64,000 nt of DNA, taken from positions 294,990 to 358,989 of the forward strand of contig CAVYJC010000004.1 in the NCBI GenBank assembly GCA_963768715.1. Direction: 5' to 3'. The notes beneath the pieces are model-generated. The model was not told the origin of the DNA. It made no database searches and was given only the letters and a program-made list of their open reading frames with translations. Within the stretch, counting starts at the first letter, position 1; the number at the start of each line of letters is the position of its first letter. This DNA comes from DATKEJ01 sp963768715. Its GTDB lineage: Bacteria; Bacteroidota; Rhodothermia; Rhodothermales; DATKEJ01. Below are positions 43,007 to 52,753 of this stretch, in pieces. The position numbers and the translations under genes are program-made.

Positions 43007-45643
43007 ATGGCTACGATGTACCGAATCCTCGCTATCCTCCTGATCCCGCTGCCCGTGCTGGGCCAACTCCACGGGCCCAACGCTCCCGACTCCCTTTCCT
43101 TTCAGGGATACCTTACCGACATCGCCGGGGTGCCCATCAGCGCACCGACCGACATGACGTTCAAGCTCTACAAGGGGTCGAACGAGATCTGGTCGCAGAC
43201 CCAAAGCGGCGTATCCGTGTCGAACGGAGTCTTCAATGTGGTCCTCGGCGGCGTAGGGTTGACCTCACTCGACACGGTTGCATTCAACGAGCCGATCGAT
43301 CTGGGAATAACAATCGGGGGCAACGAGCTCGTGCCCCGCACTCCGCTCGTTGCCGCGGCCTACGCACTGGGCATGAGAGGGATGTATTCTGTGGCTGCCG
43401 ACGACGGCACTAACAATGCTCCAAATCTCGTGGGTGGCGCGTCCAATAACTTTGTCACGGCTGGAGTTGTGGGTGCTTCCATCGGAGGTGGAGGAGGGCA
43501 ATCGCACGCATTCGGGGTGCCCAACGCTGTCACTGGTGATTGGGGAACCGTGTCGGGTGGTCAGGCCAACACGTCGGGCCAAAGCGCAACGGTCGGCGGA
43601 GGCTACGCGAACACGGCAGGAACAAATGGCGCGACCATTGGTGGAGGCGGAGGTAACTTCGCGACGGGCCAATTCTCGACGGTTGGGGGAGGCAGCAACA
43701 ACTCGGCGTCGGGCGACGGCGCGACGGTCGGCGGAGGTTTCGGAAATCAGGCACGAGGCGACTTCTCCGTTGCTGCCGGATACAGTGCCCGAGCGAAACA
43801 CGAGGGCTCATTCGTCTGGAACGACCGGTCGGTGACAAGCGGCGACGACTCCCTCGTCTCGACCGCCGCCAATCAGTTCCTCATCCGCGCCGCGGGTGGC
43901 GTCGGCATTGGAACCAACGCCATAAACCCGGGACTGACCATCGCCAGGCCCTCGCAGGCCGCTGCTTATCAACTTGAGCTCCGAAACGCGGGGAGTATCA
44001 CGGCGCCCAACTTCGACGGCATCTTGTTCACTCAGGACTTATCTGGCGGAACGGAATTAGCGTCCATCAAGGTCAACTACCACAATGACGGCAATCCAGA
44101 CATGCTTTTTAGTGTTCGTGGCGCAACGGACGCCCTCGCCATCGAGAGGGTCTCCGGCGACGTCGGAATCGGAACAACGTCGCCCGGCTCCCGGCTGGCC
44201 GTGAACGGGATGATTGAGTCGGAAACGCTAGGATTCAAGTTCCCCGACGGTACGGTCCAGACGACGGCGGCTGGCTCGGGCGCCTTCTGGTCGCTGACCG
44301 GCAATTCCGGAACGAACCCATCTACAAACTTCATTGGAACCAGCGATAGCACCGCGCTGGAGTTCAGGATCAACAACAGGAGGAGGCTGCGGATTGAGCC
44401 GGCGAGCGACCCCTCCGGAACCGCCATAGCTCCAAACGTGATTGCCGGAGCATCCAACAACTTTGTCGGAGCAGGGGCGATTGGCGCTACGATCGGAGGA
44501 GGTGGAGGCCGATTCTCGCCAAACGACGTGCCGAATTCCGTCCTCAGTCCATGGGGAACGGTTTCGGGCGGGTCTGGCAACACGGCGAGCGACTTCGGGG
44601 CAACGGTTGCCGGCGGCGATGGTAACTCCGCTTCGGGCGGAGATGCAACGGTTGCCGGCGGCCTTCGTAACTCCGCTTCGGCCGATGTTGCAACGGTCAG
44701 TGGAGGACTGGACAACTCCGCTTCGGGCGCATATGCAGCGGTCAGTGGAGGCAACGGCAACTCCGCTTCGGGATTCTTTTCCAGCGTTATTGGAGGAGGG
44801 GACAACTCCGCTTCCGGAACGCACTCGACCGTTCTTGGAGGATATTGGAACAAGGCTCGAGGTGAAAACTCGCTCGCTGCTGGATACAAGGCCCGGGCCG
44901 TACACGAAGGATCGTTCGTTTGGAACGATCGTTCCGTCACATCCTTAAACGATTCCCTCGTTACCACCGCCGCCAACCAATTCCTCATCCGCGCTGCCGG
45001 CGGCGTCGGGATTGGTACCGCCAGTCCAAATCAAGAAGTCACCATTTTCGACGCGGGAGGCGATGGCGATGCCTTGCTGAACCTTAAGGCATCCTCCCCG
45101 GCCGCACGCGAGATGCTGATCGGTGTCAATCAGAGTTTTGGAGGCTTCATCTCCATGGAAACGAACGACGCCCTCGGGTTTCGCACCAACGGCACGACTT
45201 GGGTCGTCATCGACCAGACCGGCAATACGAGGTTCGAAGGCGACGCCTATCCGCGCACCTCGAACCTGTTCAGCCTCGGACGATCGGGCAACACATGGAG
45301 CGAGGTCTGGGCGAATGACGGTTCCATTAACACCTCAGACCGCAGGTTGAAGCAGGATATTAGGCCCATCGACTACGGCCTGACCCACGTCATGGATCTC
45401 GAACCGGTTTCGTTTCGCTGGATTTCACGGCCGGAAGCAGGTGTGCGACTCGGCCTGATCGCACAGGAGGTCGCTGAGGTCATCCCCGAAGTCGTCCGCG
45501 GATCGGAAACGGGCGACCAATACCTCGGGCTCAATTACTCCGAGCTCGTGCCGGTCCTGATCAAGGCGATCCAAGAGCAGCAGGCGATCATCGAATCGCA
45601 AGATCAGCGCCTGGCCGCAATCGAGGCCCGGCTGACCAACTGA
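43007..45643 (+). CDS. YadA-head/S74 surface protein, paralogue 3 (double head)
   Basis: About 878 residues from the ATG at 43007; the ATG at 43016 is equally possible. A signal peptide (MYRILAILLIPLPVLGQ) leads to the FQGYLTDIAGVPISAP domain. Two separate blocks of head repeats follow, each ending in a GSFVWNDRSVTS segment. The C-terminus is an S74 domain of a different type (DRRLKQDIRPIDYGLTHVMDLEPVSFRW, then GLIAQEVAEVIPEVV). That type is closer to the phage tail-fibre form. It faces away from the other two copies. Confidence 0.85.
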   Translation: MATMYRILAILLIPLPVLGQLHGPNAPDSLSFQGYLTDIAGVPISAPTDMTFKLYKGSNEIWSQTQSGVSVSNGVFNVVLGGVGLTSLDTVAFNEPIDLGITIGGNELVPRTPLVAAAYALGMRGMYSVAADDGTNNAPNLVGGASNNFVTAGVVGASIGGGGGQSHAFGVPNAVTGDWGTVSGGQANTSGQSATVGGGYANTAGTNGATIGGGGGNFATGQFSTVGGGSNNSASGDGATVGGGFGNQARGDFSVAAGYSARAKHEGSFVWNDRSVTSGDDSLVSTAANQFLIRAAGGVGIGTNAINPGLTIARPSQAAAYQLELRNAGSITAPNFDGILFTQDLSGGTELASIKVNYHNDGNPDMLFSVRGATDALAIERVSGDVGIGTTSPGSRLAVNGMIESETLGFKFPDGTVQTTAAGSGAFWSLTGNSGTNPSTNFIGTSDSTALEFRINNRRRLRIEPASDPSGTAIAPNVIAGASNNFVGAGAIGATIGGGGGRFSPNDVPNSVLSPWGTVSGGSGNTASDFGATVAGGDGNSASGGDATVAGGLRNSASADVATVSGGLDNSASGAYAAVSGGNGNSASGFFSSVIGGGDNSASGTHSTVLGGYWNKARGENSLAAGYKARAVHEGSFVWNDRSVTSLNDSLVTTAANQFLIRAAGGVGIGTASPNQEVTIFDAGGDGDALLNLKASSPAAREMLIGVNQSFGGFISMETNDALGFRTNGTTWVVIDQTGNTRFEGDAYPRTSNLFSLGRSGNTWSEVWANDGSINTSDRRLKQDIRPIDYGLTHVMDLEPVSFRWISRPEAGVRLGLIAQEVAEVIPEVVRGSETGDQYLGLNYSELVPVLIKAIQEQQAIIESQDQRLAAIEARLTN

Positions 45644-45810
45644 AGATAACGTTCAAGGTGGCGGTAGAGCGAACAAGGCAAACGGCCCCCGGGCGGGGGG
45701 TGGAAGGCGCCATTGGCAGAGCTCAAAACATTTGATCAGTCTGAACTCCGCAACCAGTACGGCGTGCTTCGCCATTGGGGCCGATTCCCGATCGAAACGC
45801 CGGCACCCCA

Positions 45811-45848
45811 AATGACGAATGACCCCCAGTGACCAGTGTCCAGTGACC
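45811..45848. repeat. Heptanucleotide array
   Basis: AATGACG, AATGACC, three extra bases, AGTGACC, AGTGTCC, AGTGACC. The rest of the 45644-45879 gap shows no gene. Confidence 0.8.
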
Positions 45849-45879
45849 AAGATTGTTCAGACGTTAGTATATTTAGGAC

Positions 45880-46092
45880 ATGCAAGACACAATGCTGGAA
45901 GTGCGCGAGGTCCAGACCCAGGTATACCGACGAATGGGTTCAGAGCGACGCGTCATGGTCGCGCTCGACCTGAGCGAAACCGTACGTGAACTGGCGCGCA
46001 CTCGAATTCGAAGGCAGAACCCCGATTTCGACGAGCAGGCAGTCCGGTACGAGCTGCTGAGGGAGCTATATGGATTCCGGCGAGTCCACTAG
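45880..46092 (+). CDS. Small antitoxin-like protein
   Basis: 70 residues, highly charged: an SETVRELARTRIRRQNPDFDEQAVRYELLRELYG helical stretch follows a short beta-like N-terminus. It overlaps the next gene by 23 bp. Position and size suggest the partner of a nucleotidyltransferase module. No family name is recognised. Confidence 0.55.
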   Translation: MQDTMLEVREVQTQVYRRMGSERRVMVALDLSETVRELARTRIRRQNPDFDEQAVRYELLRELYGFRRVH

Positions 46093-46639
46093 AGGCCTGA
46101 TTCGCCGCGTGGTTGCCGCACTGGATCGAGCGGCGATACCCTACATGCTGACGGGGTCTCTGGCAAGTTCCTTCCACGGGGAGCCGAGGTCGACACAAGA
46201 TATCGACATCGTTATTGATCCAGAGAAGGATTCGCTCGAGAGACTACTGTCGGCGTTTCCCACCGACGACTACTATGTCAGCCGTGAAGCCGCGTTGTCG
46301 GCGTTGGAAGTGCGAGGCTTTTTCAATGTAGTAGACCTTCAAACGGGCTGGAAGGTCGACTTCATCATTCGTAAAGACCGAGCGTTCAGCCGGACCGAGT
46401 TCGAGCGCCGTCAGTCGGACGAATTGTTTGGGATCCGTCTCCACATTGCCTCCCCCGAAGACGTCATCCTCGTGAAGCTCGAGTGGGCCAAGATATCCGA
46501 TTCTGACAGACAGATTCGTGACGCAGCCGGGATCCTGAGACTGAAAGGTGACGCGATCAACTTCGCGTACATCCAGGGCTGGGTGGGAGTCTTGGATATC
46601 CGGGATCAATGGGATTTGGCCAAAGCCCGACTCGATTGA
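46070..46639 (+). CDS. Nucleotidyltransferase-fold protein (AbiEii/DUF6036-like)
   Basis: 189 residues. IPYMLTGSLASSFHGEPRSTQDIDIVI carries the GS...DxD signature of the minimal nucleotidyltransferase fold. GWKVDFII supplies the third acidic residue, and LHIASPEDVILVKLEWAK matches the AbiEii-like C-terminal part. Proteins of this kind are common as toxins or orphan partners in two-gene modules. The overlapping upstream small gene supports such a module, but activity is unproven. Confidence 0.78.
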   Translation: MDSGESTRGLIRRVVAALDRAAIPYMLTGSLASSFHGEPRSTQDIDIVIDPEKDSLERLLSAFPTDDYYVSREAALSALEVRGFFNVVDLQTGWKVDFIIRKDRAFSRTEFERRQSDELFGIRLHIASPEDVILVKLEWAKISDSDRQIRDAAGILRLKGDAINFAYIQGWVGVLDIRDQWDLAKARLD

Positions 46640-46811
46640 AGTTATAGGAACTGGTTGGCGGCCGTCGAGAGGAGCGAGTCTTCGACAATTGTCACCGAGA
46701 CGTGTGCTGCCAGAACCGTTCAATTGCTCTGGCAGCCGAGCCTCTCCAGATTGGTCCTGGAACGACGGAGTGCGGGCTCGGGCACGAACGGTGACGAATG
46801 ACGCTTCTCGC

Positions 46812-47957
46812 CTATTTCTGCAGGACCATGGTCCGTACCCGGAAATCTGCTCCCGACTCCAAAACAACTTGGTAGACCCCCGACGGAAGGTCATCGGCCT
46901 GCCAGGTGACCGTGTGGCTGCCCGACGACACGAACCCGTCGACCAGTAGGTCTACCTGCCGTCCGAGCACGTCATAAACGGCCATGCTGACATGCGCAGC
47001 TTTGTCCAGTGAGTAGGGGATCGACGTCGAAGGATTAAACGGGTTGGGGTAGTTCGCGCCGAGTTTGATCGTTTCGGGAATCTCGTTCGGGTTCTCGGCC
47101 GCTGTAGACTGGCCGCCGCCTGCCCGAAGGACGGTATACGACGCGGACGTCACGGCGTCGTTTTGATCGAGCTCGATCTCTGCATACATCGACATAATGC
47201 CGCTCTTCCCTGCACTGCTCACCAAAGGCGTTACGAATTGGATGCTCCGGGTTTTCGGGCCGAATCCGGCTATCTGCGACGAGAAGGTCTGATCCACCAT
47301 GTACGCCTGGGCAGAGCCCGCAGGCGTGATGAGCATTCCCGATCCCACGACCTTGTTTGTCCGCGTGACGGTTGCTCCAGGAAATGAATTGCCGCCGAAG
47401 ACGAAGGACTGCATGGTCTCCGAGTCCCATTCTGTCCCAAGTGATGCAGGGAACCGGAAATCAAGTTCCGAGGGGTTGAACAGAACCGCGAGCGTATCCA
47501 CGACCTGGTCATCGTCAACGTCGAGCGCAGCTGCGTAGCCGAAGTGCACGATTCCTGTGTCACTCGCACTCGAATAGTTATACAGCTGTGTGGGGTCGGG
47601 GAAATCCGCGGAAATGGTGTCGGTGACCACCTGAACGAAATTCGCATTTGCGAATTCCGGCCGATTGGCTCCCGGCAGTCCGTCAAAGGGTGGATTGAGG
47701 TATTGCGTGGTCAACGCGAGGGAGTCACCGAACGTGCCGGCGGTGAAATCCCACGTCTGATTTTCTCCGGTCTTCGTCACGAAACCGGCGAAGACTGAAG
47801 GATTCGTGGACTCGTATTGGCTGAGAGTCACCTCCTGGCCCAGCAATGGCATAATTGAGTTCTCGAATGTCAAAGGCTGCTGTCCGAGGGCGGTGCCAAA
47901 GGTTGCGGAAACAAGGCAGGCTGCGAATATGACAGTCGTGCGGTAACGGGTGGTCAT
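46812..47957 (-). CDS. Secreted protein with C-terminal sorting domain
   Basis: About 381 residues from the ATG at 47957 (MTTRYRTTVIFAACLVSATFGTALGQ signal peptide). The middle is a beta-rich domain of unknown function with acidic loops (ALDVDDDQVVDTLAVL). The C-terminus is the GANYPNPFNPSTSIPYSL to MAVYDVLGRQVDLLVDG to SGVYQVVLESG domain seen on outer-surface proteins exported by a type IX-like route in this lineage. Confidence 0.8.
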   Translation of the reverse strand: MTTRYRTTVIFAACLVSATFGTALGQQPLTFENSIMPLLGQEVTLSQYESTNPSVFAGFVTKTGENQTWDFTAGTFGDSLALTTQYLNPPFDGLPGANRPEFANANFVQVVTDTISADFPDPTQLYNYSSASDTGIVHFGYAAALDVDDDQVVDTLAVLFNPSELDFRFPASLGTEWDSETMQSFVFGGNSFPGATVTRTNKVVGSGMLITPAGSAQAYMVDQTFSSQIAGFGPKTRSIQFVTPLVSSAGKSGIMSMYAEIELDQNDAVTSASYTVLRAGGGQSTAAENPNEIPETIKLGANYPNPFNPSTSIPYSLDKAAHVSMAVYDVLGRQVDLLVDGFVSSGSHTVTWQADDLPSGVYQVVLESGADFRVRTMVLQK

Positions 47958-48148
47958 GGGTGTGGTGGTCGTCTTGTGGTTGATAATCAGAATGTACACT
48001 TCACTCTTAACCGCGCAGCTTTGTGCCTGGACCGGACACTCTGCCGCAAGATGACCACGAATTTCACGACCGCCAGGGCAAACCGGCGTGATGAGCGGTA
48101 GTCTCCGCTGCGGGAATACTCAGGCGTCGCGGGGGATGATGTACTCGC

Positions 48149-49066
48149 TCAGTGCCGCTCTTCGAGCAACTGCCTGCAGCCTCGCGTCCTCCCTTTCAAT
48201 GGGGCAAGACTGCCGCGGCGCAAAGTGACGGCAAGGGCGATGATGAAGTTTCCGACGATCGTCCAGGTGAAGACAATCGGTGGCCAGATTCGGCCTCCGT
48301 GCTTGCGGCGGATGTATTTCCTCCAGAAGAGGTGGCTGTTAATGATTTCGGCAGCCCCCCTCCTCACCACCTCATCCGGGGACCGGGGATGACTGACGCC
48401 GATGTGCTCGATGGCGCCCGCCTCGATCATCTTTGCGTTTCCGCCCTGGCAGGTCATTTCGAATACGAACGCTGCGTCGTCGCGATAGGCGTATCCTACT
48501 CTTTCGAACTCCGAATCACCGAAAATCTCGTGCTTCCTGAGAAACTCGGCGTCGACGGCCAGGCAAGCTCCGCGCGCGCCGTCCACGTCGATGAGGCCGC
48601 TAGTGGCCCGCTTCCCGAGCGGATACATGAATCCACCGCCGGCTGTGTGCCTCACCTGGGGACGAAACCACGGCACGGCGATCCCGAAGATCGCCAGGGG
48701 GATGCGTATGAGGCCGCTCGGAAGCGCCAGCAAAGGGCATACACAGACAGCGCCCGTCTCATCCATTGTCGTAAACAACCGCTCGACAGTACCCTGATTC
48801 TTCAGCACGACGTCATCATCCATCAACAGCTGGAAGCGGCTGTTGGAGCGTTTGATGCCTTCCGCTCGCTGGGAGATCATCCCCTTCCGGCAGCGCTCGA
48901 TGCGGATGGATTCGAGGTTCTCGACCGCCGGATCAGGTGTTCCGTCAGGAACGACGATCAGAATCTCGCGAGGCTTAAGTGATTGACCTCGAATCGCATC
49001 GATAGTCGGACCGAGGTACTCGGGATTGCCCAAGCTTCTGATGACGACGTCGTAATCAGTGATCAT
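48149..49066 (-). CDS. Family 2 glycosyltransferase
   Basis: About 305 residues from the ATG at 49066 (MITDYDVVIRSLGNPEYL). A GT-A fold is evident: REILIVVPDGTPD, then the RFQLLMDDDVVLKNQGTVERL acidic metal motif. ARGACLAVDAEFL and a DDAAFVFEMTCQGG acceptor loop follow. A C-terminal hydrophobic helix (PPIVFTWTIVGNFIIALAVTL) probably anchors it to the membrane. The sugar and acceptor are not deducible. It is divergent from the fibronectin-repeat gene. Confidence 0.8.
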   Translation of the reverse strand: MITDYDVVIRSLGNPEYLGPTIDAIRGQSLKPREILIVVPDGTPDPAVENLESIRIERCRKGMISQRAEGIKRSNSRFQLLMDDDVVLKNQGTVERLFTTMDETGAVCVCPLLALPSGLIRIPLAIFGIAVPWFRPQVRHTAGGGFMYPLGKRATSGLIDVDGARGACLAVDAEFLRKHEIFGDSEFERVGYAYRDDAAFVFEMTCQGGNAKMIEAGAIEHIGVSHPRSPDEVVRRGAAEIINSHLFWRKYIRRKHGGRIWPPIVFTWTIVGNFIIALAVTLRRGSLAPLKGRTRGCRQLLEERH

Positions 49067-49318
49067 CTGCAATCCGGCGTGTAGAGCCCACTTCGTGAAG
49101 CGTGAATTTGAGATTAGAGTGGAAACGGGCCAAACCGAATCCAGCACTGAAGTTAGGAAAGGGGGATGAGGGCAACGACACAAAGATCGCCGCGAATGGA
49201 TTGCCCGGGCGTGCCGTCGGGAACTTCGCCGCTTGCGGCAAAAGTAGTATCTTTCCATCCGGACGACGCGATCCCACTCCGCGTCAACCCGGGAAGCACC
49301 AATAATTCGGATCGAAGT

Positions 49319-51412
49319 ATGAGGAAACGCGGATTCCTCCTACCAGTAATCCTGTTTCTCGCCGGGGCGACAGCCTTGGCCCAGCCAAGCAAGGTGGCGC
49401 TGACGGCTCCTGCGGACAATGCGAACTCCGTCGCGTTGGCGCCGACGTTCGGCTGGAGTCCGGCCACCGACGCGATCACTTACGAGCTTCAGATCGCACG
49501 GCGGTCGAACATGAAGCAGAAAGAGGTCGATGTGACAGGCGTCACAGGTACGTCCTACACGCTTTCAGGCGAATTGGATGAGAGTACGACCTACTACTGG
49601 CGAGTGCGGGCGATAGGCGACGCAAACGGGCCCTGGTCGGATGTCTGGTCTTTTACGACCGGACTGCTTCCGGGTGCGACCGCACTCTCGTCTCCGGCGA
49701 ATCAGGAGACCGGAGTGGCGCTCCAGCCCGAGCTCGTTTGGCAGGATGCGAACGGGGCGACTTCATACGAGGTGGAGCTGTCCGCTGCATCGGACTTCTC
49801 ATCCATGGTTTACTCGCAGAGCGGAATTGCAGGTACGACCCTGACGGTGCCCATGGTCCTCGACAACGAGACGAGATACTATTGGCATGTCAAGAGTTCG
49901 AATGGCGTAGGTGAAGGGCCGGTCTCCGGCACGAACTGGTTCGAAACCATCGTTTCGGCTCCGGATCAGGTTCTCCTGTCGGCGCCTGCGGATGGCGCCA
50001 CAGGCATTGGAACGACACCGACGTTTTCGTGGGCATCTACGACGGGCGCCGACTCGTACGGCCTGGAAGTGTCCACGTCCTCCGGTTTCGCAACGCTGCT
50101 GCTCCAGGTCGACGGGATCACGGCGACTTCCTACAACACACCCACTCCGTTCCCTAACGGAACCGTCCTCTTCTGGAGGGTTCGCGCATCGAACGTCGCT
50201 GGTGACGGACCCGATTCGTCCATCCGCGAGTTTAGCACCGTCGCGGGCGGTCCGACGCAGGTGCAACTCGTCTCGCCGGCCAACGAGAGTGTCGACGTCG
50301 TCACCTCACCAACGCTGGTATGGGGAGCCGTCCAGGACGCCGCGACGTATCGTGTTCAGGTAAGCACGATGCCGGATCTTTCGAGCCAGCTCATCTATGA
50401 CACGGCCGTCGGCGGAACCCAGTTCGACGGCCGGGCCTCTCGATCTCAACAAGACCTACTACTGGCGTGTCCGCGCGTCAAATGCCGGCTCCGAGAATTG
50501 GTCGGCTGCCTTCCGTTTTGTAACGACCACGGGACTGCCCGGGCAAGTGACGCTCGATGCGCCGGCGGACAGTGCGGTGGATCAGCCGCTGGGACCAACG
50601 TTGACCTGGACGGCGCCATTCGGGCTGAGACATACAATCTGCAAGTAGGCCTCAATCCGGATTTCTCGGTGATCCTGCTCAGTGAGACCGGGCTGACGTC
50701 GACGGGTCGGACACTGGAAGGACTCGACCCTTTGACAGAATACTACTGGCGTGTGCAGGGGGAGAATTCCCTTGGTGTGGGGCCGTGGTCGAGCGGGCGG
50801 AAGTTTACGACGAGGATGCTCGTGGCGCCGGCTGAGCCGGTTCTGATTTATCCCCCGGATGCTGCCGCCGGTGTGAGCATGACGCCGGTGCTGGCCTGGA
50901 ATGAAACGGAGGGCGCGGATTCCTACAAGCTTGAGCTTTCGACGTCGCCCCCGGACGAGTTTGAAAATTTCCCGACGGTGATCACGGCGGTCGTTGTCAC
51001 GCAGCCGTTCTTCCAGTCGCCGGCATTGTCTCCCGGCCAGGAGCACTACTGGCGCGTCGAGGCGCGAAACGAAGAGGGAAGCACACCCTCTCAAGTCTGG
51101 AGATTCAGGACGACCGTCGCAACGTCGTCGGAATCGGACGAGCTTCCCGCGACCTTCGGCCTGCACCAGAACTACCCCAACCCCTTCAATCCCTCGACCA
51201 AAATTCGATATGATGTGCCGGAGACGGCGGACGTTCGACTGACGGTCTTCGACGCGCTAGGACGTCCAGTTGAAACACTCGGCACGTGGCACCGCGCACC
51301 CGGCACGTATTCTGTTCGGTGGGACGCCCGAGACGCGCCCAGCGGGGTGTATTTCGTGCGGATGGAGGCGGGCAGCTACGTTGCCACCAGGCGAATGTTG
51401 CTGGTGAGATAG
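49319..51412 (+). CDS. Fibronectin-III repeat secreted protein with sorting domain; two compensating frameshifts
   Basis: 697 residues from the ATG at 49319 (signal peptide RKRGFLLPVILFLAGATALA). It holds about seven fibronectin-III-like repeats with TYYWRVRA or EYYWRVQG motifs and a C-terminal FGLHQNYPNPFNPSTKIRYD domain. Between about 50430 and 50630 the main frame reads as nonsense, while the next frame encodes a perfect repeat (LDLNKTYYWRVRASNAGSENW and on). So one base appears gained near 50430 and one lost near 50626. The full frame stays open. The likely role is an extracellular adhesin or scaffold. Confidence 0.78.
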   Translation: MRKRGFLLPVILFLAGATALAQPSKVALTAPADNANSVALAPTFGWSPATDAITYELQIARRSNMKQKEVDVTGVTGTSYTLSGELDESTTYYWRVRAIGDANGPWSDVWSFTTGLLPGATALSSPANQETGVALQPELVWQDANGATSYEVELSAASDFSSMVYSQSGIAGTTLTVPMVLDNETRYYWHVKSSNGVGEGPVSGTNWFETIVSAPDQVLLSAPADGATGIGTTPTFSWASTTGADSYGLEVSTSSGFATLLLQVDGITATSYNTPTPFPNGTVLFWRVRASNVAGDGPDSSIREFSTVAGGPTQVQLVSPANESVDVVTSPTLVWGAVQDAATYRVQVSTMPDLSSQLIYDTAVGGTQFDGRASRSQQDLLLACPRVKCRLRELVGCLPFCNDHGTARASDARCAGGQCGGSAAGTNVDLDGAIRAETYNLQVGLNPDFSVILLSETGLTSTGRTLEGLDPLTEYYWRVQGENSLGVGPWSSGRKFTTRMLVAPAEPVLIYPPDAAAGVSMTPVLAWNETEGADSYKLELSTSPPDEFENFPTVITAVVVTQPFFQSPALSPGQEHYWRVEARNEEGSTPSQVWRFRTTVATSSESDELPATFGLHQNYPNPFNPSTKIRYDVPETADVRLTVFDALGRPVETLGTWHRAPGTYSVRWDARDAPSGVYFVRMEAGSYVATRRMLLVR

Positions 51413-51562
51413 TGCTATGTGCTGTGTGCTGGGTGCTTCGTCCGGAGTCCGGGGTCGTCAGACGGGCAGGCCGCCGCCGCGACTCCCGTCTCCGTAGCAA
51501 AACGGACACGTTGGGCTTTGGCCTGCCCCTACGAGACCAATGACTAATGACCAGTGACTAAT
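51410..51562. repeat. Heptanucleotide arrays between two convergent surface genes
   Basis: 51410-51451 begins at the TAG stop: TAGTGCT, ATGTGCT, GTGTGCT, GGGTGCT, TCGTCCG, GAGTCCG. 51535-51562 has GACCAAT, GACTAAT, GACCAGT, GACTAAT and ends next to the stop of the dockerin-type gene. Confidence 0.85.
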
Positions 51563-51564
51563 GT

Positions 51565-52753
51565 CTATTCCGGAACCCTCGAAGCGGCGCCGGTCGTCGT
51601 GTTCGCGAGCCACTTCACGAAGTCGAGCGCTGTGACGACTCCGTCCATGTTGCAGTCGGGCTGTTCGTAGCCGTGCTCGCCGGCCGTGGTCGAACTCAGC
51701 CAGGAGGCGAAATCGAGCGCGGTGATCTGGCCGTCGGCATTGATGTCGCAGGCGAACATGCCGTACTTGCCGCCGCCGAGGCTCTTCATGGGAGCGCCAC
51801 CCGTCGTATAGGCTTGTGACATGGCCGTTGTGAAGTCCCACGAGCCGATGCCACTGGAGAAGTCGACGTGCTCGGAACTCATCACGCTCGCGTGGTTGCG
51901 GTGGCGTACTACCAGGTGATATCCACCAGGAGAAACGCCTGGAAAGGCGAGTACATCTCCCGTCGTATCCACGATCGAGCCATTGGCCAGGAGGAAAGCG
52001 GCCCGTTCAGAGCCCGGGACCTCACTGTCAGCAGTTGCCCCCTGCCGGAGGCTTACCAGCACCCAATCGATCACCGAATCGGGCAGCGATAGTGCGACAG
52101 TCCGGGCTGTCGTAGTCGAGCGGCGTGCCGTCGAAGCACGCGTCGGAATACGGCTGTGCGCTCGGGCAGTGGTCCATGAATTCCTGACCGGCATGCATCG
52201 CGCCGCTTGCGTAGGGTCCCTCGAGGAGGACTTTGGCTTCGGCGTGGACGATGGGCGGGCAAGTTGGGTCGAGGAGGAGGTCGCAAAGCTCTCCACCGGG
52301 GGGGCACAACGCCTGGTATTCCGGAACGTCGGGCATGCAGAGTGAGGGAGCATTTGCTTCCAACCAGCACACTTCACCGATGCTCCGAGTCTGGCTACGG
52401 GGAGCGGGACCGTTCCCTCGAGACGGTTCCCTTGGAGCATGATGTATGACACTGCTCCAGGCGGCCCAAGGTTGGTGGGATAGGGCCGCTCAGATGATTT
52501 TGCGACATATCCAGGCCCGTCAGGCCGGAAAGGTTGCCAATGGATTCGGGGATCCTGCCCCGTCAAGGCGTTGACGGAGAGCAGGAGTGTGTCAGATTGG
52601 ACAGGTTGCCGATCGATTCCGGAATAGAACCTTGAAGGCTGTTGTGAAAAGATCCAAGGACGTCAGATTGGTAAGGTTACCGATTGATTCAGGGATCAGG
52701 GCCCATCCAGGAAGATGTTCCGGCGGAGGTTCAGAGAGGTCAGATTGGCGAGG
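51565..52753 (-). pseudogene. Broken C-terminal part of the subtilisin-LRR gene (LRR and dockerin-like end)
   Basis: Read in any single frame this stretch is fragmentary, but a continuous protein can be followed by switching frames. Further LRRs (IPESIGNLTNLTSLDLF, then IPESIGNLSGLTGLDMSQNHLSGPIPPTLG) lead into a Cys-rich linker (MPDVPEYQALCPPGGELCDLLLDPTCPP) and SVIDWVLVSLRQG. A HLVVRHRNHASVMSS domain follows, then two dockerin-like calcium loops (DINADGQITALDF, DCNMDGVVTALDF). I count about eight frame changes between 52050 and 53071. This could be real decay or clustered indel errors. Confidence 0.7.
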
